A DNA stretch of 64,000 nucleotides from Soonwooa buanensis (GCF_900167905.1 NZ_FUYZ01000001.1:372001-436000), one strand, 5' to 3'. Counted from the first letter of the stretch, positions 15,437-23,946 are shown. Program-made: numbers and translations. The notes: a model not told the origin generated them from the letters alone.

Positions 15437-15766
15437 ATGCAGCAATCAACCGTTTTAAAAGGACGTTCTTCTCTTCATATCAACCGCCGAAATCATCGAT
15501 TGTCGGCACGGTTTTATTGGTATAGTTGTATTGTTGGTTTGAAATTCTCAAAGTGCTTAGAACTGCTTGATCAAGAGTTCGATATTACAGAATCTACCAT
15601 TTGCGATTTGCTTTCAGAAAACTCTGATATTGTCTCCAACCTGGAGCGCAACAATATCACCGAAAAACAACTCTCACAACGCTATCCTTTTATGAACTGG
15701 AAGTATCTTCACGCCAGCTCGTCTCAAAAGTCATTACAGCTGTCTTTAGACCTTTTCTCAGCGTAA
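15437..15766 (+). CDS. Small conserved Mu-like phage protein
   Basis: 109 residues from ATG 15437: MQQSTVLKGRSSLHINRRNHRLSARFYWYSCIVGLKFSKCLELLDQEFDITESTICDLL. This resembles a short protein common in Bacteroidetes Mu-like prophages, sometimes labelled transposase although it has no catalytic motif; FDITESTICDLL looks like a helix-turn-helix. It is convergent with the head operon and its last 77 bases overlap the gp37-like gene in antisense, which is unusual and lowers confidence in the exact 3' part. Confidence 0.6.
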   Translation: MQQSTVLKGRSSLHINRRNHRLSARFYWYSCIVGLKFSKCLELLDQEFDITESTICDLLSENSDIVSNLERNNITEKQLSQRYPFMNWKYLHASSSQKSLQLSLDLFSA

Positions 15767-16124
15767 CATCTCGGATGCTATTTCGGGTAAAACTATCAAA
15801 ACCATTAGCTTCAAAACCTTGTAATTTTTTATAGATTTTTTCGGATAAATCCAAATACCTTAAGGCAAATTCTTGTGTTTCCTTTGGGGCATTTCCGTTG
15901 CTTTCTCCAGCCATTTTATAGACAACAGTTAATTCCATTTGTCCAGATAAGATTTGAAAGACATCTTGTACATCATCAATCGTTTGCGAACTTAGATTAA
16001 TGAGAACGGCGGGATAAGATAGTGGTGGTTTTTCTTCTTGAAGTTGTCCGTAGTTGAGATCAATATATTTTATTTCGGTGATTTCTGAAAACAGTTCTAG
16101 CAACTGCAAGTATAGTTTTTTCAT
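15690..16124 (-). CDS. gp37-like phage connector protein
   Basis: 144 residues: N-terminal helix LYLQLLELFSEITEIKYIDLNYGQL, then PPLSYPAVLINLSS and two beta hairpins ending RKGLKTAVMTFETSWRED. The pattern is that of small head-tail connector or tail-terminator proteins found after gpG in Bacteroidetes Mu-like phages. It is the last gene of the leftward head operon. Family assignment is by position and pattern only. Confidence 0.6.
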   Translation of the reverse strand: MKKLYLQLLELFSEITEIKYIDLNYGQLQEEKPPLSYPAVLINLSSQTIDDVQDVFQILSGQMELTVVYKMAGESNGNAPKETQEFALRYLDLSEKIYKKLQGFEANGFDSFTRNSIRDVTLRKGLKTAVMTFETSWREDTSSS

Positions 16125-16134
16125 GGTATTAATT

Positions 16135-16674
16135 TTAAATAGTTTTCATTCGATTTCTTATGTGTGCTAAAGTTTCACGTCTTATTTTGGCTCGTAAATA
16201 CGGCGATTCAGATTCATGTCCGATAAATTTTCGTTTGGGAATATTTTGTTGAATGCTTCGTTCAAATTCAGAAACCCCAACGGTTTTTCCATCTTTCATT
16301 TTTCGCGTGTGCGCCTTTACTTTTTGTTCCACTTTTCCACGGAAACCTTCATTATGAACTTTAGCGTATGGAACATCCTCGCCACCAGCGTGAACGTAGA
16401 CAGCATTTTCAACAATGCGCGATATACGAATACTTCGCTTTAACTTGGAGGTCTTCACTAGCAACGCACGTCCTGTGTCATCGGCTTTTCCCCATTTGGT
16501 TGGGTTTTTTCTTTTTTGCCAATTCTCCGTATTGTCTCCTAGCCACGCCTGACGTTCGAAATTATCAATTGTGAAATTTACCGCCGCTTCTCCAATAATA
16601 GGTGGAAGTTCTCGTAATGTTGTGGCCATCTTATCTTGAAACTTTCGCATGGCTTCTTCTGCTGATTTAAACAT
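16135..16674 (-). CDS. Mu gpG-like virion morphogenesis protein
   Basis: 179 residues of the phage virion morphogenesis (Phage_tail_S, PF05069) type: an N-terminal helix, FERQAWLGDNTENWQKRK, GRALLVKTSKLKRSIR, AYVHAGGEDVPYAKVHNEG (seen as VYVHAGG...YAKVHNEGF) and the basic KRKFIGHESE. In Mu, gpG joins head completion and tail attachment. Separated by 85 bases from the MuF gene upstream; that gap holds the small RNA candidate on the opposite strand. Confidence 0.85.
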   Translation of the reverse strand: MFKSAEEAMRKFQDKMATTLRELPPIIGEAAVNFTIDNFERQAWLGDNTENWQKRKNPTKWGKADDTGRALLVKTSKLKRSIRISRIVENAVYVHAGGEDVPYAKVHNEGFRGKVEQKVKAHTRKMKDGKTVGVSEFERSIQQNIPKRKFIGHESESPYLRAKIRRETLAHIRNRMKTI

Positions 16675-16701
16675 GATTTAATTGATATTTAAAAAGTTTT
16701 G

Positions 16702-16778
16702 TATATTTGTATGGGATTTAGCTAAAGCGATTTAGTTGTATCCCCCGAAAGTTCAGTTTTTAATAGCTGAACTTTTTT
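16702..16778 (+). ncRNA. Probable small RNA antisense to the late operon
   Basis: On the plus strand a promoter-like pair, TTG (16682-16684) and TATATTTG (16702-16709), precedes GGGAT (16713-16717). This pairs with ATCCC (16740-16744), enclosing CTAAA-GCGA-TTTAG (16722-16735). It is followed by a terminator, AAAGTTCAG (16748-16756) with CTGAACTTT (16767-16775) and TTT. Promoter, two nested stems and terminator in 100 bases with no ORF suggest a transcript of about 65 nt. It runs antisense across the MuF-toxin 3' end (stop at 16760). Function unknown; control of the toxin or of late mRNA is a guess. Confidence 0.55.
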
Positions 16779-17974
16779 ATTTCTTTATCCAGTATTACCC
16801 AAACCTCTTTTATTTTAATTTCCTTATTCCTTGACATTAAAAGTTTTTTGGATGATTTGAAATCTTCTTCTAAATCTACTTTTTCAAATAAATGGACAGA
16901 TTCTTTAGGAAACTGAAGAATGACTATTTCACAACCTTGACTGTTCCCTTGCTTTATCTTGTCAATAATGGAGTTTTTGCCAATAGTGCCCTTATTTCCC
17001 AATACTGTTTTAATGTCAGCAACTTTTTCATTCAATAAACCGTCAGGGGTTTTAACTCCTTCAGGTGCTTTTTCTGATAGCATGATAATTTCATTACCTT
17101 CATTGAAAAGAATATCTCTAGCTTCTTTTTCGTACTTTCCAGTGTCGCTATTAAAAGTATGTTCTTTATGTGTTGCCTTCAAACCAGAATTATCACCAAA
17201 TTCTACATCATAATAATTAGAATCATCTTTTAATCGCTGATACTTTTCAAATCGTCTGGAAAGTTCGTCCGCATCTTTCAAAACATCATTAGGTGTATTT
17301 TCTATGTACTTATTCTTATCGGTAAAAATCTTACCTGTAACACCTACATTGTTTTGAAAAGCTTCAGGGATTTTTGGTAACGTAAAATTATCGCTTGGTT
17401 TTCCGTAGCGTAGTTTCTTGGCTCCAGTTCTACAGTTGAAATGATTGGGCGGAAAATAAAATGCCAGTACAGGATCATCTACTTCAAAAATAAGATTGTG
17501 TAATGGCGAACATATTTCGCTGGTGTGGTCATCCTGTACAACAATCAACTGAACATACGGAAAGATGTGTTTATCTCGCTGAATCTCCATCCAAAGCCTT
17601 GACATTTGCGCACCAGCAACAATGGTGTCGTACTCGGTTTTTAGATAACGATTCGATTCTCCAACAACAAATAATGCTTCCCTTTTAAACTCACTCCAAG
17701 GGCGTAGACTTCCATCTGGACGCAATAAAAGATTATTTAACCGTGCATTATCATTGTGATTCTTTGCCACTGAAAACTGCCAAACGTTATGCTTCAACAC
17801 TTCACGCATCACATAATCTGGACTATTGTAATCTATTCCAACTCCAAACTCTTCATCAATAGGTTTGATGAGCTCACGCCCTATTTTGGTTATTATAGGC
17901 TTGCTTGGCGTACCGTCATAAGCTTTGTTTTGATAAACAGATTCAATTTTTTTGATCCATTCAGCCGCTAACAA
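16760..17974 (-). CDS. MuF head protein with C-terminal CDI-type toxin domain
   Basis: Drawn from TTG 17974 (404 residues), but the frame is open to about 18121 with MuF-like sequence (SAVDFYLYAELDWLQLDNEY...) and no ATG, so the true N-terminus is longer. Residues 60-215 are the Mu gpF-like domain with FYFPPNHFNCRTG (173-184). Residues 262-404 (KEHTFNSDTGKYEKEARDIL, GVKTPDGLLNEKVADIKTV, then GCEIVILQFP) resemble C-terminal tRNase toxins of contact-dependent inhibition proteins. MuF-toxin fusions are known phage polymorphic toxins. The stop lies inside a hairpin that also serves the antisense RNA. No adjacent immunity gene is obvious. Confidence 0.75.
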   Translation of the reverse strand: MLAAEWIKKIESVYQNKAYDGTPSKPIITKIGRELIKPIDEEFGVGIDYNSPDYVMREVLKHNVWQFSVAKNHNDNARLNNLLLRPDGSLRPWSEFKREALFVVGESNRYLKTEYDTIVAGAQMSRLWMEIQRDKHIFPYVQLIVVQDDHTSEICSPLHNLIFEVDDPVLAFYFPPNHFNCRTGAKKLRYGKPSDNFTLPKIPEAFQNNVGVTGKIFTDKNKYIENTPNDVLKDADELSRRFEKYQRLKDDSNYYDVEFGDNSGLKATHKEHTFNSDTGKYEKEARDILFNEGNEIIMLSEKAPEGVKTPDGLLNEKVADIKTVLGNKGTIGKNSIIDKIKQGNSQGCEIVILQFPKESVHLFEKVDLEEDFKSSKKLLMSRNKEIKIKEVWVILDKEIKKFSY

Positions 17975-18084
17975 ATCTGCCCAATCTGGCTGTTTTCCGT
18001 GCGAAAGAAAATGACCATGTTCACAAATATTTTTGTACTCGTTATCGAGTTGCAGCCAATCCAGCTCCGCATATAGATAAAAAT

Positions 18085-19374
18085 CTACTGCGGAGCGTGG
18101 TCGAAAAAATTCATCATCTTTTCAAAAAGTGATAATTCTTTTGCTTTGACCTTTGTTTTGGCTGGCTTCTTTTTTTCTTTTGGGTCAGGTTCTGGCGTGT
18201 CATCGTCATCTTCTTCTTGCTCAGTCTCTTCAGATGGATTGTTTTTTTTCTTTTTCGAGCGTGGAAGTCCTGATGCTTCAAACCACCAATCTTCGTCTAC
18301 GCCGTCTTCTGTATTTGCATCTACTTTTTCGGCGATATCCATTTTTTCTTTCAGCGATAAATCGTCTTTTTGTGGATATAGGAACCAACCATTTCCAACG
18401 GGAAAACCTCTCTTTTCCAATCTTGGTAAAAGTTGATGATTCAAAACCTCGATAACATATTCTCGATCATCTTCAAAAATATCGGATACAGTGTCGGCGT
18501 GGACTTCGCCTTGGGCTCTACTGGAACCTTCCTTAGTTGTCATGGTTTGACCTGCTAATCCAATTAATATTTGTTCGTCCAACCACTCTAAAAACTCTTT
18601 ATGTACTGCGCCATTGGCTGTGGAAGAAATAGAATTAATTTCTGAATTTTTACTAGCAACAACAGAACCGCCTGCACCTCTTTTCTCCATGGTTGCTTCC
18701 ATTTCTTCCCTTCCATTTTCGTCTTCAGGATCGTATAATGCTGATAAAATAGGAATGCCCCAAAGCTCACAGAATTCAGCGTAATCCGAACCGCCATTTC
18801 GTTTGAAAATAGCAAATGGTGCTGCTTCCATTAATAATCCCAAATCGTCATCTTCACCTACATTGAGAAGAAAGTCATCGTTTTCATAACTCCATCCTGT
18901 CTCATCTGACAGCTCTTTTAAAATAATTTTCTTCGCTGTATCAAGATTTTTACGAGCGATTTTGTCAACGGTAAAACCGTCAACAAATCCAAGTTCAAGA
19001 ACCGTTTTTCCAAAAAAACGAGTCAGCAATATTTCACGAAGCATAATTCGAAATGCAGGCGACTTGATGAAGTCTGTCATCTCGTCAACTTCCTTATTGT
19101 CGTTGGCAAACTGCAAACCGCCATTGGTTACTTGACGAATTCTTTTACGTACTGCTTCACCGATTACAGGGTCTTTTATAATGTTTTCAAAAACATCATA
19201 TAATTTCGCACGTTTTCCTTTATCGGCAGATTTAATCCCCGAAACAACGCCGCTAATATCCATTGCATCACGCTTTGGCGGTTGGACGATCATGACTTGC
19301 GAAATTTTTGCGCCTTGTGAATCTTGTTTTTTTAATGATGCGGTTCGGAATCCTATTTGTCTTTTTGTCTTCAT
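18085..19374 (-). CDS. Mu gp29-like portal protein (DUF935)
   Basis: 429 residues with DUF935 portal features: DPVIGEAVRKRIRQVTNGGLQF, ILLTRFFGKTVLELGF, FAIFKRNGGSDYAEFCELWGIPILSALYD, and DEQILIGLAGQTMTTKEGSSRAQGEVHADT. It forms the dodecameric portal ring through which DNA enters the head. The C-terminus is a low-complexity acidic/lysine stretch (TEQEEDDDDTPEPDPKEKKKP) followed by SLFEKMMNFFDHAPQ. Its last codons contain a T-TTT-TTC heptamer that leads into the MuF frame. Confidence 0.9.
   Translation of the reverse strand: MKTKRQIGFRTASLKKQDSQGAKISQVMIVQPPKRDAMDISGVVSGIKSADKGKRAKLYDVFENIIKDPVIGEAVRKRIRQVTNGGLQFANDNKEVDEMTDFIKSPAFRIMLREILLTRFFGKTVLELGFVDGFTVDKIARKNLDTAKKIILKELSDETGWSYENDDFLLNVGEDDDLGLLMEAAPFAIFKRNGGSDYAEFCELWGIPILSALYDPEDENGREEMEATMEKRGAGGSVVASKNSEINSISSTANGAVHKEFLEWLDEQILIGLAGQTMTTKEGSSRAQGEVHADTVSDIFEDDREYVIEVLNHQLLPRLEKRGFPVGNGWFLYPQKDDLSLKEKMDIAEKVDANTEDGVDEDWWFEASGLPRSKKKKNNPSEETEQEEDDDDTPEPDPKEKKKPAKTKVKAKELSLFEKMMNFFDHAPQ
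18103..18109 (-). other. Possible -1 frameshift heptamer T-TTT-TTC
   Basis: In the portal frame the codons are AAT TTT TTC. Slipping back one base from TTT TTC to TTT TTT would read directly into the open MuF frame (FFRPRSAVDFYLYAE...), which lacks an ATG for over 140 bases. The heptamer fits X-XXY-YYZ. No downstream pseudoknot was established. Confidence 0.35.
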
Positions 19375-19376
19375 GG

Positions 19377-19793
19377 CTAGTATCGGTTTTCTCTTTTGGG
19401 ATTAGACTTAAAGCTGAACGAAGTACTTTTGTTTGGTTCCAGCTCTTTTTTTGGTAAATTGGCAGGCATTCCTTTGTAGACGGATTTCAACCATGAATTC
19501 GCCATGTTGAAACGCTTCTCTTTATCTTCATAGTCAATGGATGGATTTGCTAATCCAATTAGCTTCCACATCGCAATATCTTTGATAAACTCCACCAATA
19601 GTGTACTGCGTTGGTCTCCAACTTTGGCGAAAATTGTTTCTGTATCGTAAATTTTTGCTAGGAAAGATTCTGCATATTCTATTGCCATATCAATGGCCGC
19701 AATAGCGATGGTTTCATCACTTCTTATAATTGCTTCTATCTCTTCGTCGTAGGCGTGCGTTTTCAGCTCCGCAACGGTAATGTATTGGCTCAT
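19377..19793 (-). CDS. Mu gp36-like head completion protein (DUF1320)
   Basis: 138 residues of the DUF1320 family: YITVAELKTHAYDEEIEAIIRSDETIAIAAIDMAIEYAESFLAKIYD, a central DQRSTLLVEFIKDIAMWKLIGLANP, and a basic tail. These proteins resemble head-tail connectors that bind under the portal. The gene is two bases from the portal gene and two from the terminase gene, so it is firmly in the head operon. Confidence 0.85.
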   Translation of the reverse strand: MSQYITVAELKTHAYDEEIEAIIRSDETIAIAAIDMAIEYAESFLAKIYDTETIFAKVGDQRSTLLVEFIKDIAMWKLIGLANPSIDYEDKEKRFNMANSWLKSVYKGMPANLPKKELEPNKSTSFSFKSNPKRENRY

Positions 19794-19795
19794 GG

Positions 19796-21319
19796 TTAAT
19801 ATCGGTTTTTAGTTTTTTTAAGGTTAAATACTTTGGGAGGTGCGCTTTGCTGAAATAGGTGTTGTTTATGATTGATAATCCATACTCCACCTTCAACTGC
19901 ATCAGGAGCATCGTCATGTGCTCGACTTTTTGGAGAAAGAGCTTTGAACTGAAATTCTATTTCTTTCATTTGTGGAGTTCCTTCCAACTCTTCATTAAAA
20001 ATCAAATGACCATTTCTGTTGAGTGGTTCAAGATTAGATTCTATTCTGTAGAATTTATCAGGTTTATCTCTTTCATCAGCTTTCAAACTCAACACACGAT
20101 TGTGCTTTTTGTTTTTTTTCTTTAATGATCTTTTCAAAGGTTCGTCAATGCTCGGATATTCTATGTACAGATACACGGCTGCTTTGTCGTTGACAAATTT
20201 TAAAATATCGTATTGCCATTCTACCATTTCATCTGTAGAAGTCTGTGCGCACCTTGCCCAAATGATATGATATTGATCTTTCCATTTTCCAATGAGCATC
20301 GTTGCTTTAAAGTCATTTTTTTTACCCCCTTTATATGAAGGATCGGTATAAGCCACTAAGTACTTGTACTTGTTAAGCGGTTGCATTTTTCCGAAGTAAA
20401 TTTCTTTAAAGACCTTACCAAGAACTATCGGATTGTTAAAGTATTCGCCTTGGATGGATGCCATTGAAATTTTAGAAAGAACCCTATCAATAAGTTCTTC
20501 GGTATTTTTATTCGGCCAAGTAGACTTTCCGTTTTCATCTCGAATGTTAACGATCTCGTAGAAATCAGCCATCTCCATGGCTTTCTTTATACAGCAGTTT
20601 TCTGCGATAATGTTTCCGTTAAACAAAACCAACAGCGGACTAGAAATAGACCTAGTAGCGTATAACGCCTTTTCAAACCAACTCCAATTTTTTTCTACTG
20701 TCTCTTCATTTCGACATGCTTCATCGGTGTCGAAGTCATCCATTAAAATAGCATCGGGTCTTACTTCTTCATTTCTTGCACCACGTGGAGCATTACCAGC
20801 TCCAACAGCAATAAACATGGCGCCTCTTCTGATGGTGAACTGATCTTCTCGCCAATGCCCATAGTTCTGTTGAGTTCCATAGTCATTGATGATCCTTTGG
20901 TTTTTCTCAAAAGCCAATTTGAAAGGCTTTAAAAGTTTAACTGCGGATTCGTTGGTCGCTGATCCTAGAATAATAAATTTCTTCTTCCCTGTTAATGCTA
21001 GGTAGATAAATTCCATCATTGCCCGACCCGATTTCGACAACTCTCTTGACCATGGTCTTACCTCATAAAATTCAGGATTATTGAGAACTCTTTTGGTAGA
21101 TCGTTTATGAAAAGGCATCGGCTCATGCGTACAATACTTATGAAAATAGTATTTAAACCATTCCTCTGGGTCGGCTTCTAATTTTGCAATCCGTTGATGT
21201 TTCAAGTCTTCATCCTCAAACTTATCTACCAAATCAGTATTACTGAGGTTTTTGTAATACTCATCCCAGAAATCTAAAGCCAGTTTGTCGTCCTTTGTTT
21301 GTTGTTTTACAAAAGCCAT
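19796..21319 (-). CDS. Mu-type terminase large subunit
   Basis: 507 residues from MAFVKQQ (ATG 21319); an earlier ATG at 21352 would overlap the small-subunit gene more. ATPase part: FIILGSATNESAVKL in the Walker A position (atypical, no GKS), RGAMFIAVGAGNAPRGARNEE, and Walker B AILMDDFDTDEACRNEETVEKN. Nuclease part from about 310: YTDPSYKGGKKNDFKATM, IEYPSIDEPL and HDDAPDAVEGG with the expected acidic residues. It packages DNA into the procapsid. The weak Walker A is usual for this family. Confidence 0.9.
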   Translation of the reverse strand: MAFVKQQTKDDKLALDFWDEYYKNLSNTDLVDKFEDEDLKHQRIAKLEADPEEWFKYYFHKYCTHEPMPFHKRSTKRVLNNPEFYEVRPWSRELSKSGRAMMEFIYLALTGKKKFIILGSATNESAVKLLKPFKLAFEKNQRIINDYGTQQNYGHWREDQFTIRRGAMFIAVGAGNAPRGARNEEVRPDAILMDDFDTDEACRNEETVEKNWSWFEKALYATRSISSPLLVLFNGNIIAENCCIKKAMEMADFYEIVNIRDENGKSTWPNKNTEELIDRVLSKISMASIQGEYFNNPIVLGKVFKEIYFGKMQPLNKYKYLVAYTDPSYKGGKKNDFKATMLIGKWKDQYHIIWARCAQTSTDEMVEWQYDILKFVNDKAAVYLYIEYPSIDEPLKRSLKKKNKKHNRVLSLKADERDKPDKFYRIESNLEPLNRNGHLIFNEELEGTPQMKEIEFQFKALSPKSRAHDDAPDAVEGGVWIINHKQHLFQQSAPPKVFNLKKTKNRY

Positions 21320-21320
21320 T

Positions 21321-21788
21321 TTATCTGAGTTTAGATTTAATGAAAGAATCAACGTACTTGGAAATCATTTGCGCGTCAGAAAGATCATTTCTACGAACAA
21401 AATCCAAGAACTGAGTTAATGCGCTGATGATCTCAGGCAGCAAGGCTTTTGTTTCTAAATCTTTGATATCCCGAATAAGAAAACGTCTCACATTGGCTTC
21501 TTTTGAATCCGCAAAACGTTCGCCTTCCTTTTTATTCTTAATTGCGGTGTTGAGTTCCTCCAGCTCATCCAATAGATTTGCAAGCTGTTCTTCTCTCGTT
21601 AGAACAAAGTTTCGCTTTAGCTTTTCCCAACCTAAATCTTTGATCCATTCGCCAATTGTCTTTTCCGTAACGCCGACACGTTCTGCAAGTTCCTTCTGTA
21701 TGGTGATATTATCACGAGTGTATAACAGTTTGGCGTGCTCCTGTAATCGTTCTTTTTCGTCCTTCGTTAATCGTCCTTTTTTTGCCAT
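21321..21788 (-). CDS. Terminase small subunit-like HTH protein (gp27-like)
   Basis: 155 residues. An N-terminal helix-turn-helix (LTKDEKERLQEHAKLLYTRDNITIQKELAERVGVTEKTIGEWIKDLGWEKLKRN) is followed by a helical oligomerisation region (REEQLANLLDELEELNTAI...RFLIRDIKDLETKALLPEIISALTQFLDFVRR). This is the DNA-recognition subunit of the packaging motor and the first gene of the leftward head operon. It is divergent from the protease-capsid operon; the paired operator-like sites lie in between. Confidence 0.8.
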   Translation of the reverse strand: MAKKGRLTKDEKERLQEHAKLLYTRDNITIQKELAERVGVTEKTIGEWIKDLGWEKLKRNFVLTREEQLANLLDELEELNTAIKNKKEGERFADSKEANVRRFLIRDIKDLETKALLPEIISALTQFLDFVRRNDLSDAQMISKYVDSFIKSKLR

Positions 21789-21868
21789 TTTTTGGTTATT
21801 AGTTTTGACAAAATTGCTTCTATAAAGGGGCTTAACGAAGTCGGCAATCTATGACACTCCGTTTTTCA

Positions 21869-21903
21869 GGGTATCATACCCCCGAATCTAGGGTATGATA
21901 CTT
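21869..21903. promoter_or_regulatory. Two operator-like palindromes between late operons
   Basis: GGGTATCATACCC (21869-21881) and GGGTATGATACTT (21891-21903) lie 22 bp apart centre to centre, two turns of the helix. Together they also form an 11-bp inverted repeat (GTATCATACCC/GGGTATGATAC). They sit between the divergent head and capsid operons, a fitting place for a late activator or silencer. Confidence 0.55.
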
Positions 21904-21975
21904 TGCCAACTTTTTCACCGTGGTTTTTTAGAGAAAATTTGCAGCAACAAAAGCAAACAAAAAGCGATAATAACC

Positions 21976-22941
21976 ATGTCAAAAGCACCATTATTTCTAA
22001 CCAACGACCAGAACGAAAAGAACTCCTATGGATTTCATGTAGATACTACAGGTATCGATTTGAAAACGAGATTTGAAGGCAATCCTATTTGCTTGAATAA
22101 TCACTCTAATGATACTAAAGATGTTCTAGGAACTTGGATTGATATCGAAGTAAAGGAGGGCAAACTATTTATGCGACCAAGCTTTGATACCGAAGACACC
22201 GCAGGAAAAGAAGTGGTGAGAAAAGTTCTTGCTGGAACTCTCAAAGGTTGCTCACTAGGAATTATGTTCGACCCTAAAGACATGGTGAACGAAAACGGCA
22301 AAATCGTACTTAAAAAATGCATCCTGTTCGAAGTATCCATCGTGGCGGTTCCAAGTAACGGAAATGCTATTGCGCTCTTCAATATGAATCAGGAGCCTAT
22401 CACAGAACAGGAAATCAAATCGCTTTGCCTTTCGCTAAAAACTGCAAAACCATTCAATAACGATAAAACAATGAAACTAATTACCACACACCTTCAACTT
22501 GCTGAAGGTTCTACAGAGGAAGCTGTCCTATTGGCAATTAAAGCCGTTGAAAAACAGCTTTCCGATTCTAAAACAGAATATGCCACACTCAAAACAAAGT
22601 TTGATGCTTTGGAGACCGCCAACAAAGACAGAAATACGGCCGAATTAACTGCCGAACTGGAAGCGGCTGTAAAAGATGGACGTATTGATGATGCTGGTAA
22701 GACTCCAATCTTAGAGCTGTCGCACGAAAGTGCAATGAAGCTTCTAAAATCTTTGCCAAAACGAAAAAGTTTAAAAGATCAATTACAAGACGAAGAAGAA
22801 GCCTCGGCAGAATCTAAGTACGGAAAACTTAGTTGGGCAGAGCTTGACAAAGGCAATCATTTAGCAAAATTGAAAGCTGACTTCCCAGATTATTACGCCG
22901 AGCGTTTTGAGCTACAATATGGTAGAAAGCCAAACAACTAA
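21976..22941 (+). CDS. Prohead protease with scaffold domain
   Basis: 321 residues from ATG 21976 (the open frame begins at 21895, across the operator region). The N-terminal 150 residues are the S78-type prohead protease: GNPICLNNHSNDTKDVLGTW with the catalytic histidine, LAGTLKGCSLGIMFDP with the serine, and LFEVSIVAVPSNGNAIAL. From about 165 the sequence becomes helical and charged (EEAVLLAIKAVEKQLSDSKTEYATLKTKFDALE), the scaffold part, similar to Mu gpI/Z. It matures the procapsid. Confidence 0.88.
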   Translation: MSKAPLFLTNDQNEKNSYGFHVDTTGIDLKTRFEGNPICLNNHSNDTKDVLGTWIDIEVKEGKLFMRPSFDTEDTAGKEVVRKVLAGTLKGCSLGIMFDPKDMVNENGKIVLKKCILFEVSIVAVPSNGNAIALFNMNQEPITEQEIKSLCLSLKTAKPFNNDKTMKLITTHLQLAEGSTEEAVLLAIKAVEKQLSDSKTEYATLKTKFDALETANKDRNTAELTAELEAAVKDGRIDDAGKTPILELSHESAMKLLKSLPKRKSLKDQLQDEEEASAESKYGKLSWAELDKGNHLAKLKADFPDYYAERFELQYGRKPNN

Positions 22942-22972
22942 GAATTAATAACCATAAAAACTCATTCATAAA

Positions 22973-23923
22973 ATGGCTTTAGAAATTGAAGTATGGCATG
23001 ATACCATACAAGAAAAACTATTAAAAGACAATGCGTTTTTAACGCAAGTCTCAGATGTATCCGAGGATTATATCATCAATGGTACGATTGTTCACATTCC
23101 ACAAGCTGGAGAACCATCTGCTGTAGTAAAAAATAGAAGCGTTTTCCCTGCTCCAATTGCAAGAAGAACAGATTCGGAAATTTTATATAAAATTGATGAA
23201 TATACTACCAACCCTATTTGGATTCATGATGCCGAGAAAAAGGAGCTTTCTTATGACAAACGTATGAGCGTTTTGAGTCAAGATGTTAGCAATCTTTCTC
23301 AAAATGTTGCTGAAGGAATGTTAACCAATTTTGTTGTTTCTCCTGTTGGGACTAACAACACACTTCCAGCGGCTAAAATTCTGGAGACTACTGGAGCTGA
23401 TGTTGTGACAGCCTTAGCAGGGACGGGCTCAACTGGTAATAGAAAGGCTTATTCTCTTAAAGATTTGCAAGTGCTTAAAACAGCACACATCAAAGAAAAT
23501 TCGTGGGAAGAAGGCAATATGAACGTATTACTTACTGCCGATGCGTCTACTCAAATGTTTCCTGTAGAATCTGCTATTACCGCTACTTATATGGCTTCCG
23601 TATCTGAAGCTGAAAGAAGATTGGGTGTTATGTTCAAAGCACAGGGCTTTAATATTTTCGTGAGATCAAGTGCTTATACAGTAGCTGGTGATAACACCAT
23701 TAAAGCATTTGGAGCTGTGAATGTAGCTACCGATTCTGAAGCAATTATCAGCTGGAACAAAAACATGCTTGAAAAAGCTATTGGTAGAACACAAGCCTTC
23801 GAAGATTTAGGTAATCCAGTGTATTACGGCGATATCTATTCATTCTTAGCGAGAATGGGAGGACGTGCAAAACGTAAAGGTTTCGAGGGTGTGTTCCTTT
23901 TGAAACAAGCGGCATCTGCTTAA
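22973..23923 (+). CDS. Major capsid protein, HK97 fold, Bacteroidetes Mu-like type
   Basis: 316 residues. VWHDTIQEKLLKDNAFLTQVSDVSEDYIINGTIVHIPQAGEPSAVVKNRSVFPAPIARRTDSEILYKIDEYTTNPIWIHDAEKKELSYDKRMSVLSQDV matches capsid proteins of this phage group: N-arm, E-loop and spine-helix order are plausible. The end includes GDIYSFLARMGGRAKRKGFEGVFLL. It follows the protease after 31 bases. A 12-bp perfect hairpin lies after its stop. Confidence 0.85.
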   Translation: MALEIEVWHDTIQEKLLKDNAFLTQVSDVSEDYIINGTIVHIPQAGEPSAVVKNRSVFPAPIARRTDSEILYKIDEYTTNPIWIHDAEKKELSYDKRMSVLSQDVSNLSQNVAEGMLTNFVVSPVGTNNTLPAAKILETTGADVVTALAGTGSTGNRKAYSLKDLQVLKTAHIKENSWEEGNMNVLLTADASTQMFPVESAITATYMASVSEAERRLGVMFKAQGFNIFVRSSAYTVAGDNTIKAFGAVNVATDSEAIISWNKNMLEKAIGRTQAFEDLGNPVYYGDIYSFLARMGGRAKRKGFEGVFLLKQAASA

Positions 23924-23946
23924 TTTTTTCATATCAATTATACCAA

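Noticed and set aside
15437-15766. Annotation of the 109-residue protein as a transposase
   Set aside because: No DDE or serine/tyrosine recombinase residues; only a helix-turn-helix-like stretch.
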